Shown: positions 48,055 to 57,786 of the stretch, piece after piece
How the letters are laid out: the number at the start of each line of letters is the position of its first letter
Position numbering within the stretch: the stretch's first letter is position 1
Assembly: GCA_947253875.1 (NCBI GenBank)
Contig: CAMYAM010000009.1
Coordinates: 10,220-74,219, forward strand
DNA: 64,000 bases
Direction of reading: 5' to 3'
Origin: an uncultured Fastidiosipila sp.
GTDB lineage: Bacteria; Bacillota; Clostridia; Saccharofermentanales; Fastidiosipilaceae
The notes under the pieces: model-generated
The model's database searches: none
The model's input: only the letters and a program-made list of their open reading frames with translations
Told to the model about the DNA's origin: nothing
Translations under genes and position numbers: made by a program

Positions 48055-50001
48055 TTATTCAATTTCTACTATTTTCTTTTCTATATTTTCAAGTTCTTCT
48101 CCAAGATCAAAATATTTTTCACTCTTTGATTCTAATTTTTCATTAAGTTCTGCATATTCTAAATATTGATCCATAGATTCACCAGCCATTTCATGCATTC
48201 TAGAATCTAACTCATTTTCTAAATCACTTATCTCATCAGCGAGAACTTTTAATTCTTTTTCTAATTTACTTTTCTGTTTGCGAAGTTCTTGAAGTTGTCT
48301 TCTAGTGTCTACTTTATTGTTTTTCTTATCAGAAATATTGATTGGTTCATCAATGTTATTAGCCTTGTTATTATTTCTGAATATATTGGAGAAGTGCTTA
48401 TAAGATTCATAAGAGGAAAATTCTTTAATTTCAGTTCCAATAAAGCCTAATATATCTAAACCACATTTTTTAATGAAATATCTATCGTGACTGACTGCAA
48501 GCACCGCTCCATTAAAGTCATTAATAGCTGCTTCTAATATTTCACGTGAATGAATATCCAAGTGGTTAGTAGGCTCATCTAGATACAATAAATCAGGATT
48601 CTCAAGAATTATGCAAGCTAGATATAACCTGGATTTTTCTCCTCCAGACAAAACTTTTATTTGTTTAAATACTTCATCTCTAAAAAAACCATATTTAGCT
48701 AAAAGAGTTCTAGCCTCAGTCTCTAACATCAAAGTACGTTCTTGAATTTCTTCTAGAATAGTTAAGTTCTCATCTGGGAACTCAACAAATTGCCCCAAAT
48801 GTGCAAATTTTATGTCAGATGCCATCTCTACTTTGCCTTGATAATTTGTATTAATACCCATGAGAATGTTGAGCAGGGTTGATTTTCCAGCACCATTAGG
48901 ACCAAGCAAGACTTTTTTCTCAGTAGCTTTCAATTTAAGATTGAAATTTTCAAATAACATCTCATTATTATCAGTATCATCCCAAGCAAAGCTAAGATTC
49001 TCTGTATTAATGATTAGTCGATTTTCATCTCTATTATCATCAATAGGTAAGAAGCTAAAGTTCATATTTTTGCTACTTTCAGGGATTTGAGATCTGATTT
49101 CTTCAATAGCTTCGCCAAGCTTTTTGACAATCTTTTCTCTTGAGTGGTATGAACTAATTTTGCGATGAGATAGAAGAGTAGAAGTTATATTTTCTTGACG
49201 TTCATGTTCTTTCTCAAGATTCTCTAATGTCTTGCTCTGAATATCTAATCTCTCTTGCTTTTGTCTAATAAAATCGCTGTAATTGCCTTGATAAGATGTC
49301 AAAGTATGGCTAGATAAATCACAAGTTCTATCAGCAAATTGATCAATAAAATAACGGTCGTGAGATACAACAATTACTGCACCTTTGTAATTTTTAATGA
49401 AATTCTCTAGCCACTCAAGTCCTTCAATATCGAGGTGGTTAGTTGGCTCATCGAGTAACAAGAGGTCTGCATTTTCTAAAAGTTTCTCAGCAAGTAGGAC
49501 TCGCATTCTTTCGCCACCAGATAAAGTTCTAATAGGTCTGTTTAAAATTTCTCCTTTTATACCAAGAGCATTTAAAGCTTGAGTTAACTTTGGTAGGTAA
49601 GAGTAGCCTCCACGTCTTTCAAATTTATCAGAAATATGTTGGTATTCAGATAGAAGCTGCTCTTGTTCTACTGAGGAGAGTGATGCGATATCTGTACTAA
49701 TTTCATGAAGTTTACTTTCATATTCTTCTTGTAGCCTATCAGATAATACTGGTCTATCCAGATCAGTAAATTCTTGCATGTGTTGTGATAGATAAGCCAT
49801 TAGAGTTGAATTAGATAGTTTAATTGTCCCTGAATCGGCATCTTCTAACCCCGCTATTAATTTAAGCAACGTTGATTTACCGCTACCGTTATCTCCAACT
49901 AGTGCTATTTTTTCTCCGCTTTGTACCTGTAAATTAATATTTTTAAATAGTGGGCTAGCTTTATAAGCTTTACTCAAATTACTAATACTTAAAATACTCA
50001 T
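48055..50001 (-). CDS. ABC-F family ATP-binding protein
   Basis: 648 residues with two ATP-binding cassettes and no transmembrane domain. First cassette: Walker A VGDNGSGKSTLLKL, signature LSGGERMRVLLAEKLL, Walker B LLLLDEPTNHLDIEG. Second: LGPNGAGKSTLLNI, LSGGEKSRLYLACIIL, LLYLDEPTNHLD. A linker (about 230-310) and a C-terminal coiled coil (about 565-648, LQELRKQKSKLEKELK) are present, as in YfmM/YkpA/YdiF and Uup-like proteins. These proteins act on the ribosome in translation quality control or antibiotic protection; the branch is not assignable by eye. It is the second minus-strand gene. Confidence 0.93.
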   Translation of the reverse strand: MSILSISNLSKAYKASPLFKNINLQVQSGEKIALVGDNGSGKSTLLKLIAGLEDADSGTIKLSNSTLMAYLSQHMQEFTDLDRPVLSDRLQEEYESKLHEISTDIASLSSVEQEQLLSEYQHISDKFERRGGYSYLPKLTQALNALGIKGEILNRPIRTLSGGERMRVLLAEKLLENADLLLLDEPTNHLDIEGLEWLENFIKNYKGAVIVVSHDRYFIDQFADRTCDLSSHTLTSYQGNYSDFIRQKQERLDIQSKTLENLEKEHERQENITSTLLSHRKISSYHSREKIVKKLGEAIEEIRSQIPESSKNMNFSFLPIDDNRDENRLIINTENLSFAWDDTDNNEMLFENFNLKLKATEKKVLLGPNGAGKSTLLNILMGINTNYQGKVEMASDIKFAHLGQFVEFPDENLTILEEIQERTLMLETEARTLLAKYGFFRDEVFKQIKVLSGGEKSRLYLACIILENPDLLYLDEPTNHLDIHSREILEAAINDFNGAVLAVSHDRYFIKKCGLDILGFIGTEIKEFSSYESYKHFSNIFRNNNKANNIDEPINISDKKNNKVDTRRQLQELRKQKSKLEKELKVLADEISDLENELDSRMHEMAGESMDQYLEYAELNEKLESKSEKYFDLGEELENIEKKIVEIE

Positions 50002-50041
50002 ATAATTACTCTATCTATTTATCCAAACTTAAGTTTTAAAC

Positions 50042-50070
50042 TTAAAATATTTTATCATATAAGTTATAAT
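50042..50070 (+). promoter_or_regulatory. Possible pgi promoter
   Basis: TTAAAA (50042-50047), a 17-base spacer and TATAAT (50065-50070). The -35 is poor, the -10 perfect. The leader to the pgi ATG is about 57 bases and contains an imperfect GGCAGC/ACTGCT hairpin. Confidence 0.5.
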
Positions 50071-50134
50071 AGAGTGTGGCAGCAATTAAACTTTTGACTG
50101 CTATTTTTATGAATTAATATATTGGAGGAGAAAA

Positions 50135-51475
50135 ATGCTTAAATTTTCATATAAAAATGCTCTGAACTTTTTCAGAGAAGAAGAAATTAAATTATTAGCA
50201 GATCAAGTTAACATTGGTCACAAAAACTTAGAAGAGAAAAAAGGTGCAGGTGCTGATTTTACCGGCTGGACAGATCTTCCTGTGAATTATGACAAAGAAG
50301 AATTTGCTAGAATTCAGAAAGCAGCTGAATACGTTAAAGAGAATGTAGATGTATTCATCTGTATTGGTATCGGTGGTTCTTACCTTGGTGCTCAAGCAGT
50401 TATTGATGCTTTATCAAATCATTTCAGTCTTGGCCTACACAAAGAAACACGCAAGGCTCCACAAGTAATTTTCTGTGGTAATCAAATATCTGGTAGATAT
50501 TTAGAAGAATTATTAGAATTTGTTAAAGATAAAGAAATTGCTGTCAATGTTATTTCAAAATCTGGTACAACTACTGAGCCTGCTATAGCTTTCCGTGTTT
50601 TCAGGAACTATATGGAAGAACGTTATGGTAAAGAAGAAGCTAAAAACAGAATTTTTGTAACTACAGATAAGCAAAAAGGTGCTTTAAAAGAACTAGCAAA
50701 TCAAGAAGGTTATGAAAGCTTTATTGTTCCTGACGAAATTGGTGGCAGATACTCTGTATTGACTGCAGTTGGTCTTTTACCAATTGCTGCAGCTGGAATC
50801 AACATTGAAGAGTTAATGCAAGGTGCTGCTAAAGGTATGGAAGCTTTCTCAGTAGAAAGCATTGAAGAAAACCCAGCTTATCAATATGCAGCAGTTAGAA
50901 ATGCTTTATATAGAAAAGGTTACAGCACTGAAATTCTTGTTAACTATGAACCTTCATTAAGAAATTTATCTGAATGGTGGAAGCAATTATTCGGTGAAAG
51001 TGAAGGAAAAGATCAAAAAGGTATCTTCCCTGCATCAGTAAATAACACAACTGACTTACACTCAATGGGTCAATTTATCCAAGATGGTAAACGTGACTTA
51101 TTTGAAACTGTTATTTGGATTGATTCAGCTAATAGTAAGTTGGAAATTCCTGAAGATGAAGCTAACTTGGATGGATTAAATTACTTAGCAGGCAAGAACA
51201 TGCATGAAGTTAACGAAAAAGCTATGTTAGGTACAGTTTTATCTCATGTTGATGGTGGTGTTCCTAATCTTAAGGTATCAGTTGATGAATTAAATGCATT
51301 TACTTTGGGTGAGTTAATTTATTTCTTTGAACGTGCTTGTGCAATCAGTGGATATCTAAACGCGGTTAATCCTTTCGATCAACCAGGAGTTGAAGGATAT
51401 AAGAAAAACATGTTTGCTTTATTAGGTAAACCAGGCTATGAAGCAGAACGTGCAGAATTAGAAGCTAAACTTTAG
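50135..51475 (+). CDS. pgi: Glucose-6-phosphate isomerase
   Basis: It interconverts glucose-6-phosphate and fructose-6-phosphate in glycolysis. The 446-residue protein shows [39 protein letters not shown] (sugar phosphate-binding), [18 protein letters not shown] and the C-terminal signature [14 protein letters not shown]. It has the length of the Bacillus-type enzyme, shorter than the E. coli form. TTGGAGGAG precedes ATG 50135. Confidence 0.97.
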   Translation: MLKFSYKNALNFFREEEIKLLADQVNIGHKNLEEKKGAGADFTGWTDLPVNYDKEEFARIQKAAEYVKENVDVFICIGIGGSYLGAQAVIDALSNHFSLGLHKETRKAPQVIFCGNQISGRYLEELLEFVKDKEIAVNVISKSGTTTEPAIAFRVFRNYMEERYGKEEAKNRIFVTTDKQKGALKELANQEGYESFIVPDEIGGRYSVLTAVGLLPIAAAGINIEELMQGAAKGMEAFSVESIEENPAYQYAAVRNALYRKGYSTEILVNYEPSLRNLSEWWKQLFGESEGKDQKGIFPASVNNTTDLHSMGQFIQDGKRDLFETVIWIDSANSKLEIPEDEANLDGLNYLAGKNMHEVNEKAMLGTVLSHVDGGVPNLKVSVDELNAFTLGELIYFFERACAISGYLNAVNPFDQPGVEGYKKNMFALLGKPGYEAERAELEAKL

Positions 51476-51525
51476 TTTCTACTGTTTAGTTTAAAGAGTT
51501 AAAATAATACATTGGAGGTTTTAAC

Positions 51526-52458
51526 ATGGATGTCTCAGAGTTTTATGACTTGAATATAGGCAATTATGATAAGGCCTCCTTTTTAAGTTTACTAGAAAAA
51601 TATGATATTGAAACCAATAAGAAGTTTGGACAAAATTTCATTTGGAATTTAAATCTGTTACAAAAATTTATAGATAAAGCTGGAATAGATAAGACTTATA
51701 AAATATTAGAAATTGGTTCGGGCGCTGGTACTTTGTCTTATGTACTCTGTAATAAAGCTAGCAAAGTTGTATCTTTAGAAATTGATAGAAATTTAGAAAC
51801 TCTTCTAAACGATGTTGCAAAGAAGTCACAGATGGATGGAAAAGATCTAAATTTTACCTTTGCAGATGCTAGTGAGATAAATTGGCAAGAAATATACCCT
51901 GTAGATACTGATGGAAATTTAGCTTTAGTTTCTAATCTACCTTACAATTTAACTAGCTCTTTAATTGCAAAAGCTATAAGAGAATTTTATCATGCAGATA
52001 AGATGCTTTTGTTAGTAGAAGATAATGCTGCTCCAAGAATTTTGGGCAAAGCAGGAGACGGAAAAAGTGAAAATACTAACCAAGGTTTCTTGAATAAATT
52101 AATTAACATTTATGGTAAATCAAAATCGTTGCTAAAAGTTAATAAGAATAATTTTTCCCCGGCTCCTAGAGTAAACTCCGAACTCATTCTTTTGGAAGCT
52201 AATAAAGATTCTTACAGTTATCAAATTTTGAGTCAATATAGTTTTGATTTTTTTAATTTGTTGAAACTAGCTTTTAGTCAAAGGAGAAAATCCTTAAGTA
52301 ACTGTTTAGAAACTCATGTTCCTAAAGAAATCGTAAAAACTTGGATAGAAAGCAAACAGTTAAAAACTAACGTAAGAGCTGAGGAAATATCCGCAAATGA
52401 TTTTGCTGATCTATTAGAATTTTTACTGATTAATAAAGTCAATTTATCTGTAATTTAA
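51526..52458 (+). CDS. rsmA: 16S rRNA dimethyladenosine transferase (RsmA/KsgA)
   Basis: It dimethylates A1518 and A1519 of 16S rRNA. The 310-residue protein has KKFGQNFIWNLNLLQKFID (family KxxGQNF), SAM motif ILEIGSGAGTLSYVL, acidic VVSLEIDRNLETLL, and the catalytic NLPYN in LVSNLPYNLTSSLI. The C-terminal part has FSPAPRVNSELILLE and AFSQRRKSLSNCL. TTGGAGG precedes ATG 51526. It is somewhat longer than the E. coli protein because of its N-terminal 30 residues. Confidence 0.95.
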   Translation: MDVSEFYDLNIGNYDKASFLSLLEKYDIETNKKFGQNFIWNLNLLQKFIDKAGIDKTYKILEIGSGAGTLSYVLCNKASKVVSLEIDRNLETLLNDVAKKSQMDGKDLNFTFADASEINWQEIYPVDTDGNLALVSNLPYNLTSSLIAKAIREFYHADKMLLLVEDNAAPRILGKAGDGKSENTNQGFLNKLINIYGKSKSLLKVNKNNFSPAPRVNSELILLEANKDSYSYQILSQYSFDFFNLLKLAFSQRRKSLSNCLETHVPKEIVKTWIESKQLKTNVRAEEISANDFADLLEFLLINKVNLSVI

Positions 52459-52484
52459 ATACTGGAATAATTTAAGAGGCATAA

Positions 52485-54242
52485 ATGAATATTACAAATC
52501 AATATATTATTAATTGGGTACAAGACGTTGCACGAATTACATTACCAGATTCTATCTATTGGGTTGATGGTTCAGAGGAAGAAAGACAAAAATTAATAAA
52601 TAAAGGTGTTGAAGAATTAACAATTTTCCCAATTAATTCTAAATCATGGAACAATTGCTATCGATACGTTGATGATAGTATAAATAAAAATGAAATCAAA
52701 AATAATTCATATTACTGTACAGATTCAGCAAAGGATGCATTGCCAAATTTCAAGTGGATGCAAAGCAAAAAAATGCATGCTCACATGGATAATATTATCT
52801 TCGGATCTATGAAGGGTAAAACAATGTTTGTCATACCTTGTATATTAGGTCCTGAAAATACACAATTTCTACGTACAGGTGTGCAAATAACAGACTCAAT
52901 CTATGTTGTATTAAACTTACTTATGTTAAGTAGAGCTGGAGATTCTGCATGGAAGCAAATCTCTGATTCGAGAAATTTTCATAAAGGATTACATGTTACT
53001 AAAACTGAACCATTGCATAGACCAATTTATACTGTATTCCCTGATGAAGATATAGTTTACTGTATAAATACAACAAATATAACTTACGCAATCATGAATA
53101 CAGTACCTTGGGCAATTACTTTAACTAACTTACAAAATAATAGCTCCAATTCACAAAATGAAAGTAATTGTAATAATTTGCTTGCAGCTCATATGATGAT
53201 TTTAGGGGTAAATACTCCAGAGAATAAAACTTATTACATTGCTGCAGCTAGTCCAAGTTCAGGAGGAAAGTCAGATCTTGCAAAACTAAAAGTACCAAAT
53301 ATTCCTGGATTTGAAGGATATGAGACTTTCACTGTTTGTGATGATATTGCATGGCTGCATACTAGTCCAGATGGTAGATTATGGGCAATTAATCCACAAA
53401 CTGGATTTTCCTTCGCATTAAAGGATATTAACGAAAATCATTCTCCAGAATTATTTGATGATATTAAATCTAATGCTTTATACACAAATATTGCTAAGGA
53501 TCAATATGATCAACCATGGTGGTACGGCAAAGATTCTACAACACCGAAAATGATTAAAGATTGGAAAGATCAAATTGTTGTATGTGATGAAAACACTGAA
53601 TTAAAAAAACTTAGTCCTAATGCCAGAGTTACAGTTGAAGCAAACTTAGATAATAGTCTAGTTTTTACTAGTGGAGTACCTTTGTCAGCTATATTATTTC
53701 TCACCAAAAGTAGGAATAACGTTCCAATTATTAGTGAAGCTAGAAACTGGACAGAGGGAGTTTTTTACGGTGCAAGCTTAAATAGAGAAAGTGAATTTGG
53801 TCGTGAATTCAATCCAATGGGAGTGTACCCATTCTTGGCAGAAAAATTAGAGTACCACCTAGACACATGGTTAGACTATGAGGATAAATTAGAATATCTT
53901 CCCAAAACTTATTTGGTTAATTGGTATAGAATTGATGATGATTCAAATTACATTTGGCCTGGTGGTTCAGATAATTTTAGAATTATTGAATGGATTATTA
54001 AGAGAATTGAAAATAAAGTAGAAGCTGAAGAAAATTTTTTTGGTTTAGCACCTAAGACTTTAGATATTAATTTAAAATCCTGCGAATTAGATGCTCAAAC
54101 TTTTAAAGACTCATTGCAAAACTTTGATTTAGCTCTAGCAGAAGATAGATTTGAGAAATCAATAGAATTTTTGGAAGAACAAGGAAATATTCCAGAGCGT
54201 TTAAGTTCTACAATTGATAAATTAAGATTATACTTTGACTAA
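52485..54242 (+). CDS. GTP-type phosphoenolpyruvate carboxykinase homologue with degenerate active site
   Basis: 585 residues, full length for the GTP-dependent PEPCK family. Collinear family segments include KGKTMFVIPCILGP, GVQITDSIYVVL, LLAAHMMILGVNTPENKTYY, CDDIAWLHTSPDGRLWAINPQTGF (in parts), GVPLSAILF, and TYLVNWYRIDDDSNYIWPG. But key positions differ, judged by eye against the remembered consensus. The P-loop PSACGKTN is PSSGGKSD (257-264), so the reactive Cys is Gly. GGRRP is LTKSR (406-410). The YGGNSLLGKK loop is replaced by a Lys-free stretch. MRSEA is LNRES (432-436). The metal His (H236) and Asp pair (D286, D287) remain. It may be inactive or changed in function. AAGAGG lies 9 bases before ATG 52485. 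Confidence 0.85.
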   Translation: MNITNQYIINWVQDVARITLPDSIYWVDGSEEERQKLINKGVEELTIFPINSKSWNNCYRYVDDSINKNEIKNNSYYCTDSAKDALPNFKWMQSKKMHAHMDNIIFGSMKGKTMFVIPCILGPENTQFLRTGVQITDSIYVVLNLLMLSRAGDSAWKQISDSRNFHKGLHVTKTEPLHRPIYTVFPDEDIVYCINTTNITYAIMNTVPWAITLTNLQNNSSNSQNESNCNNLLAAHMMILGVNTPENKTYYIAAASPSSGGKSDLAKLKVPNIPGFEGYETFTVCDDIAWLHTSPDGRLWAINPQTGFSFALKDINENHSPELFDDIKSNALYTNIAKDQYDQPWWYGKDSTTPKMIKDWKDQIVVCDENTELKKLSPNARVTVEANLDNSLVFTSGVPLSAILFLTKSRNNVPIISEARNWTEGVFYGASLNRESEFGREFNPMGVYPFLAEKLEYHLDTWLDYEDKLEYLPKTYLVNWYRIDDDSNYIWPGGSDNFRIIEWIIKRIENKVEAEENFFGLAPKTLDINLKSCELDAQTFKDSLQNFDLALAEDRFEKSIEFLEEQGNIPERLSSTIDKLRLYFD

Positions 54243-54281
54243 ACTTTTTACTGAAGTATAAAAATTAGATAAAGGGAAATT

Positions 54282-54800
54282 ATGAAAAAAGTTAAACTAG
54301 AAATTAAGAAAATATTAGATAATGCTAATCTACCATTTTATGCAAACTATGGTGATGCTGGTATGGACCTTACTGCAGCAGAAGATATAGTAATACAACC
54401 AGAAGAATCCGCATTAGTTAGAACTGGTATTATCGTCAATATACCTTTGGGGTATGAAATTCAAGTAAGACCGAGATCTGGACTTTCCTTGAAAACAAGA
54501 TTAAGATTACCAAATTCACCAGGGACAATAGATTCTGGATATAAAGACGAATTAAAAATAATCGTCTATAATGCATCACCACTGAGTTCTAGTATTGATG
54601 AAGATGGTAAAATTAGACAACTAGATTTAAACGAAAAAGATAATAGAGCAGGAGCTTATAAAATTAAAGCTGGAGATAGAATTTGCCAAATAGTGCTATC
54701 TAAGCATGCTACTGCAGAGAGTGTTTTTGTTGAAGAGTTTACTGATGCTAACCCACACGACCGTGGCGGTGGTTTTGGTAGCAGTGGAATTAGTTTATAA
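54282..54800 (+). CDS. dut: Deoxyuridine 5'-triphosphate nucleotidohydrolase (dUTPase)
   Basis: It hydrolyses dUTP to dUMP, limiting uracil in DNA. The trimeric-type motifs are in order: 1 YGDAGMDLTAAEDI, 2 PRSGLSLK, 3 GTIDSGYKDELKIIVYN, 4 AGDRICQIVL, 5 RGGGFGSSG. At 172 residues it is longer than the usual 145-150, owing to an insertion between motifs 3 and 4 (about residues 107-126, rich in Asp, Ser and Lys). A transcript with the surrounding plus-strand genes is likely; GGGA precedes ATG 54282. Confidence 0.94.
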   Translation: MKKVKLEIKKILDNANLPFYANYGDAGMDLTAAEDIVIQPEESALVRTGIIVNIPLGYEIQVRPRSGLSLKTRLRLPNSPGTIDSGYKDELKIIVYNASPLSSSIDEDGKIRQLDLNEKDNRAGAYKIKAGDRICQIVLSKHATAESVFVEEFTDANPHDRGGGFGSSGISL

Positions 54801-54848
54801 TAGAAAATATTCAAGGATTTTGAGATAAAAAAGTTAGAAGGAATTTAA

Positions 54849-55904
54849 ATGATAGTATTGGGAATTGAATCATCTTGTGATGAAACAGCAATGGCAATTG
54901 TAGAAGATGGGCGTAAACTAATATCTTCAGTTGTTGCATCTCAAGCTGATCTGCATAGTAAATTTGGCGGCGTTGTACCTGAAATTGCTTCTAGAGAGCA
55001 TATTAAGGCAATCACTCCTGTCTTAAGAAAAGTTTTAGATGAAGCTAATATGAGTCTTGATGATATTGAAGCCATAACAGTTACATATGGTCCAGGACTT
55101 ATTGGAGCCTTATTAGTGGGAGTTTCATATGCCAAAGCTTTGGCATACGCTAGCGGTAAACCTCTTTATGCGGCTCATCACATCGCAGGTCATATATCCG
55201 CTAACTTTGTAGCTTTCCCAGAACTAGAGCCTCCATTTATGTCCCTAGTAGTTTCAGGTGGCCATAGTCACATTATTCAAATAGACGATTATACCGATTA
55301 CAAAATTATTGGTAGAACTAGAGATGATGCAGCTGGTGAAGCTTTTGATAAAATTGCTAGAGCTATAGATTTGGGCTATCCTGGTGGTCCTAAGATTGAC
55401 AAAATCTCTCAAGGAGCTAATAGCGAATGGTTACAATTTCCAGAGAGTAATCTGAGTGGAAATCAATTAGATTTTTCTTTCAGTGGAGTAAAAACAGCTG
55501 CCCTTAACTTAATTAATCAAATGGAAATGCAGGCCAAAAAAGATAATATCGCTGTCTGGGATAAGTTTTCAAAGGCAGATTTTTGTGCATCGTTCCAAAA
55601 AGCTATTGTAGATGTATTGGTAGACCACACTGTTAAAGCAACAGAAGCTGCAGGTCTTGACAAAATAGTAATTGCTGGTGGAGTTGCTGCAAATAGCTTA
55701 TTACGAACCAGTTTTGCTAAAGCATGTGCTGAAAGAGGCTGGAAATTCTTTGCACCCCCTCTGAAATATTGTACCGATAATGCTCTAATGATAGCAGCTC
55801 TTGGAGGATTTATGATCCAAGCAGGATATCAACCTGTTGATATGAATTTAGATGCTAAAGCAAGTTTAGATATTGAAACTTTTGCTTCTATGAAAAATAA
55901 ATAA
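54849..55904 (+). CDS. tsaD: tRNA N6-adenosine threonylcarbamoyltransferase TsaD
   Basis: TsaD, with TsaB and TsaE, makes t6A37 in tRNAs that read ANN codons. The 351-residue protein has VLGIESSCDETAMAIVED, HSKFGGVVPEIASREHI, the metal-binding HHIAGHISANF, SGGHSHIIQI and GGVAANSLLR. AGAAGGAAT precedes ATG 54849. smpB starts 11 bases after the stop. TsaB and TsaE are not in this window. Confidence 0.97.
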   Translation: MIVLGIESSCDETAMAIVEDGRKLISSVVASQADLHSKFGGVVPEIASREHIKAITPVLRKVLDEANMSLDDIEAITVTYGPGLIGALLVGVSYAKALAYASGKPLYAAHHIAGHISANFVAFPELEPPFMSLVVSGGHSHIIQIDDYTDYKIIGRTRDDAAGEAFDKIARAIDLGYPGGPKIDKISQGANSEWLQFPESNLSGNQLDFSFSGVKTAALNLINQMEMQAKKDNIAVWDKFSKADFCASFQKAIVDVLVDHTVKATEAAGLDKIVIAGGVAANSLLRTSFAKACAERGWKFFAPPLKYCTDNALMIAALGGFMIQAGYQPVDMNLDAKASLDIETFASMKNK

Positions 55905-55914
55905 TGGAGATTTT

Positions 55915-56388
55915 ATGGCAAAAACAAATGGTATAAAAATAATAAGTGACAATAGAAGAGTAAGACATGACTATTTCATTTTGGAAAGTTTCGAAGCTGG
56001 TGTTGCTTTGCGTGGTACGGAAGTAAAGTCTTTACGCCAAGGCAAAACTTCTTTGCAAGAAAGCTACATAATTGTAAGAAACGAAGAGGTTTACATAACC
56101 AACTGGCATATCCCACCATATGAACAAGGTAATATTTTTAACCATGATGCTACCAGAACTAGAAAATTATTACTCCACAAAAGAGAGATAAAAAAACTAG
56201 ATGAGAAAAGTAGACAAGAAGGGTTAACAATAATGCCTGTTAAAGTTTACTTCAAAGACAGTAAAGTTAAATTAGAAATAGCACTATGTCGCGGTAAAAA
56301 ACTATATGATAAGCGTGAAACTACTAAGAAGCGCGATATAGATCGTAAAATTGCAGAAGCAAGTAAAAGAAGTAAAGAAAGTTATTAA
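55915..56388 (+). CDS. smpB: SsrA-binding protein SmpB
   Basis: SmpB binds tmRNA (encoded at 1593) and brings it to stalled ribosomes. The 157-residue protein has RRVRHDYFILESFEAGVALR, GTEVKSLRQGKTSLQESY, and the C-terminal ALCRGKKLYDKRETTKKRD motif. Its C-terminal tail is basic. AATGGAG lies before ATG 55915. It lies 11 bases after tsaD and 15 bases before the aminopeptidase gene. Confidence 0.96.
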   Translation: MAKTNGIKIISDNRRVRHDYFILESFEAGVALRGTEVKSLRQGKTSLQESYIIVRNEEVYITNWHIPPYEQGNIFNHDATRTRKLLLHKREIKKLDEKSRQEGLTIMPVKVYFKDSKVKLEIALCRGKKLYDKRETTKKRDIDRKIAEASKRSKESY

Positions 56389-56402
56389 TAAAGGAGTTTA
56401 AA

Positions 56403-57746
56403 ATGTCAGATTCAGAAAATACAAATAGATCAAATATTGATTTCAAAGCTGAATTCCCTCAAGCTAAGAAAAGAATAGATGCTTTATTCGAGTTTGTAGA
56501 TAACTCACCTACAGCTTTTCATGCTAGTTTAAATGAAGCTAAAGAACTCAAAAAACATGGATTTACAGAATTGAAATGGGAAGATGAGTGGAAATTTAAT
56601 CCTGGAGATAAATTTTATTTAATTATTGGTGGAACAACTTTCATATCCTTTATTGTAGGAACTGAAAAAGCTAAAGGTTTCAAAATCATTGGTACACATA
56701 ATGACTCTCCAACCTTATGTATCAAAAACAATCCGGAAATGAAAAGTGAAGGTTTGAAACAGTTAAATGTTGAGCCTTACGGTGGTCTTGTTTATAGAGG
56801 TTGGTTCGATAGACCATTATCAGTCGCTGGTAGAGTATTGCTCCGTGGAGAAAATAATAGTATAAAAACTAAAATCATTAATGTAGAAAAAGATCTAATG
56901 ATTATTCCTAGCTTAGCTATTCATATGGATAGAGCCATGAATGATGGTTATAAGATAAGTCCACAGAAAGAACTTAAACCTGTATATGCAATGGATAGTG
57001 ATGAGTCTCAGGACTTCATAGATTATATCGCAGAGTATTTAGGTGTAGATGCTAATGAGATTCTTGACTATGATCTAAGCCTTTATCCAAGAGAAAACGG
57101 TACTTACATTGGTATAAATTCCGAGTTCTATTCACTAGGTAGATTAGATAACTTATTAATGACACACCAAGCCTTAACAGCTATTGCAGAAAGCACTGAT
57201 AAAAATATTTCATTCCATAGAATTTTCGTTTCCTTTGATAACGAAGAAATTGGCAGTCAGACAGGAAGAGGAGCAGACAGCGCATTATTTGGTAACTTTT
57301 TGAAACGCTTGAATATTGCCTGTGGTGGTAGTGAAGAGGACTATTATAGAAGTTTAGCTAATTCATTTATTATCTCAACTGATGTATCTCACGCTGCCCA
57401 TCCAAATTACCCAGAAATGGCAGACCCAACTAATAGACCTAGATTAAATGGTGGACCTGTTCTTAAGATTGCTGCTAGAAAATCATATAACACAACTGGA
57501 GAAAGCGCTGCACGCTTCAGACTATATGCAGAAAACGCCAACGCTCCTGTACAGTGCTTCTATAATCATTCAGACAAACGTGGTGGTTCAACTATTGGAC
57601 CACTTGCAGAAGCACAAACAGCAATACCAGGAGCAGATATTGGAATTCCTATTTTATCTATGCATAATATTAGAGAAATGGGTGGTGTACTAGACCATGA
57701 ATTCTCAATCAGGATTATGAAAGAATTCTTCGCTAGTGAATATTAA
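56403..57746 (+). CDS. M18 family aminopeptidase
   Basis: 447 residues. It has the M18 (aspartyl aminopeptidase) motifs GTHNDSPTLCIK (first metal His and Asp), SLGRLDNLLMTHQAL, SFDNEEIGSQTGRGADSAL (metal and catalytic Glu), and ISTDVSHAAHPNYPEM. The dinuclear zinc enzyme removes N-terminal residues from peptides in the cytosol. The Clostridium/Bacillus ApeB-like form is about this length. AAGGAG lies before ATG 56403, which is 14 bases after smpB. Confidence 0.94.
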   Translation: MSDSENTNRSNIDFKAEFPQAKKRIDALFEFVDNSPTAFHASLNEAKELKKHGFTELKWEDEWKFNPGDKFYLIIGGTTFISFIVGTEKAKGFKIIGTHNDSPTLCIKNNPEMKSEGLKQLNVEPYGGLVYRGWFDRPLSVAGRVLLRGENNSIKTKIINVEKDLMIIPSLAIHMDRAMNDGYKISPQKELKPVYAMDSDESQDFIDYIAEYLGVDANEILDYDLSLYPRENGTYIGINSEFYSLGRLDNLLMTHQALTAIAESTDKNISFHRIFVSFDNEEIGSQTGRGADSALFGNFLKRLNIACGGSEEDYYRSLANSFIISTDVSHAAHPNYPEMADPTNRPRLNGGPVLKIAARKSYNTTGESAARFRLYAENANAPVQCFYNHSDKRGGSTIGPLAEAQTAIPGADIGIPILSMHNIREMGGVLDHEFSIRIMKEFFASEY

Positions 57747-57786
57747 TTATATTAAGCAGAATGGGAATAAACCGAGCACATAAATA

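Noticed and set aside
52485..54242. Calling the PEPCK gene an ordinary functional pckG
   Set aside because: The P-loop, GGRR and YGG motifs differ; the family assignment is safe, the activity is not.
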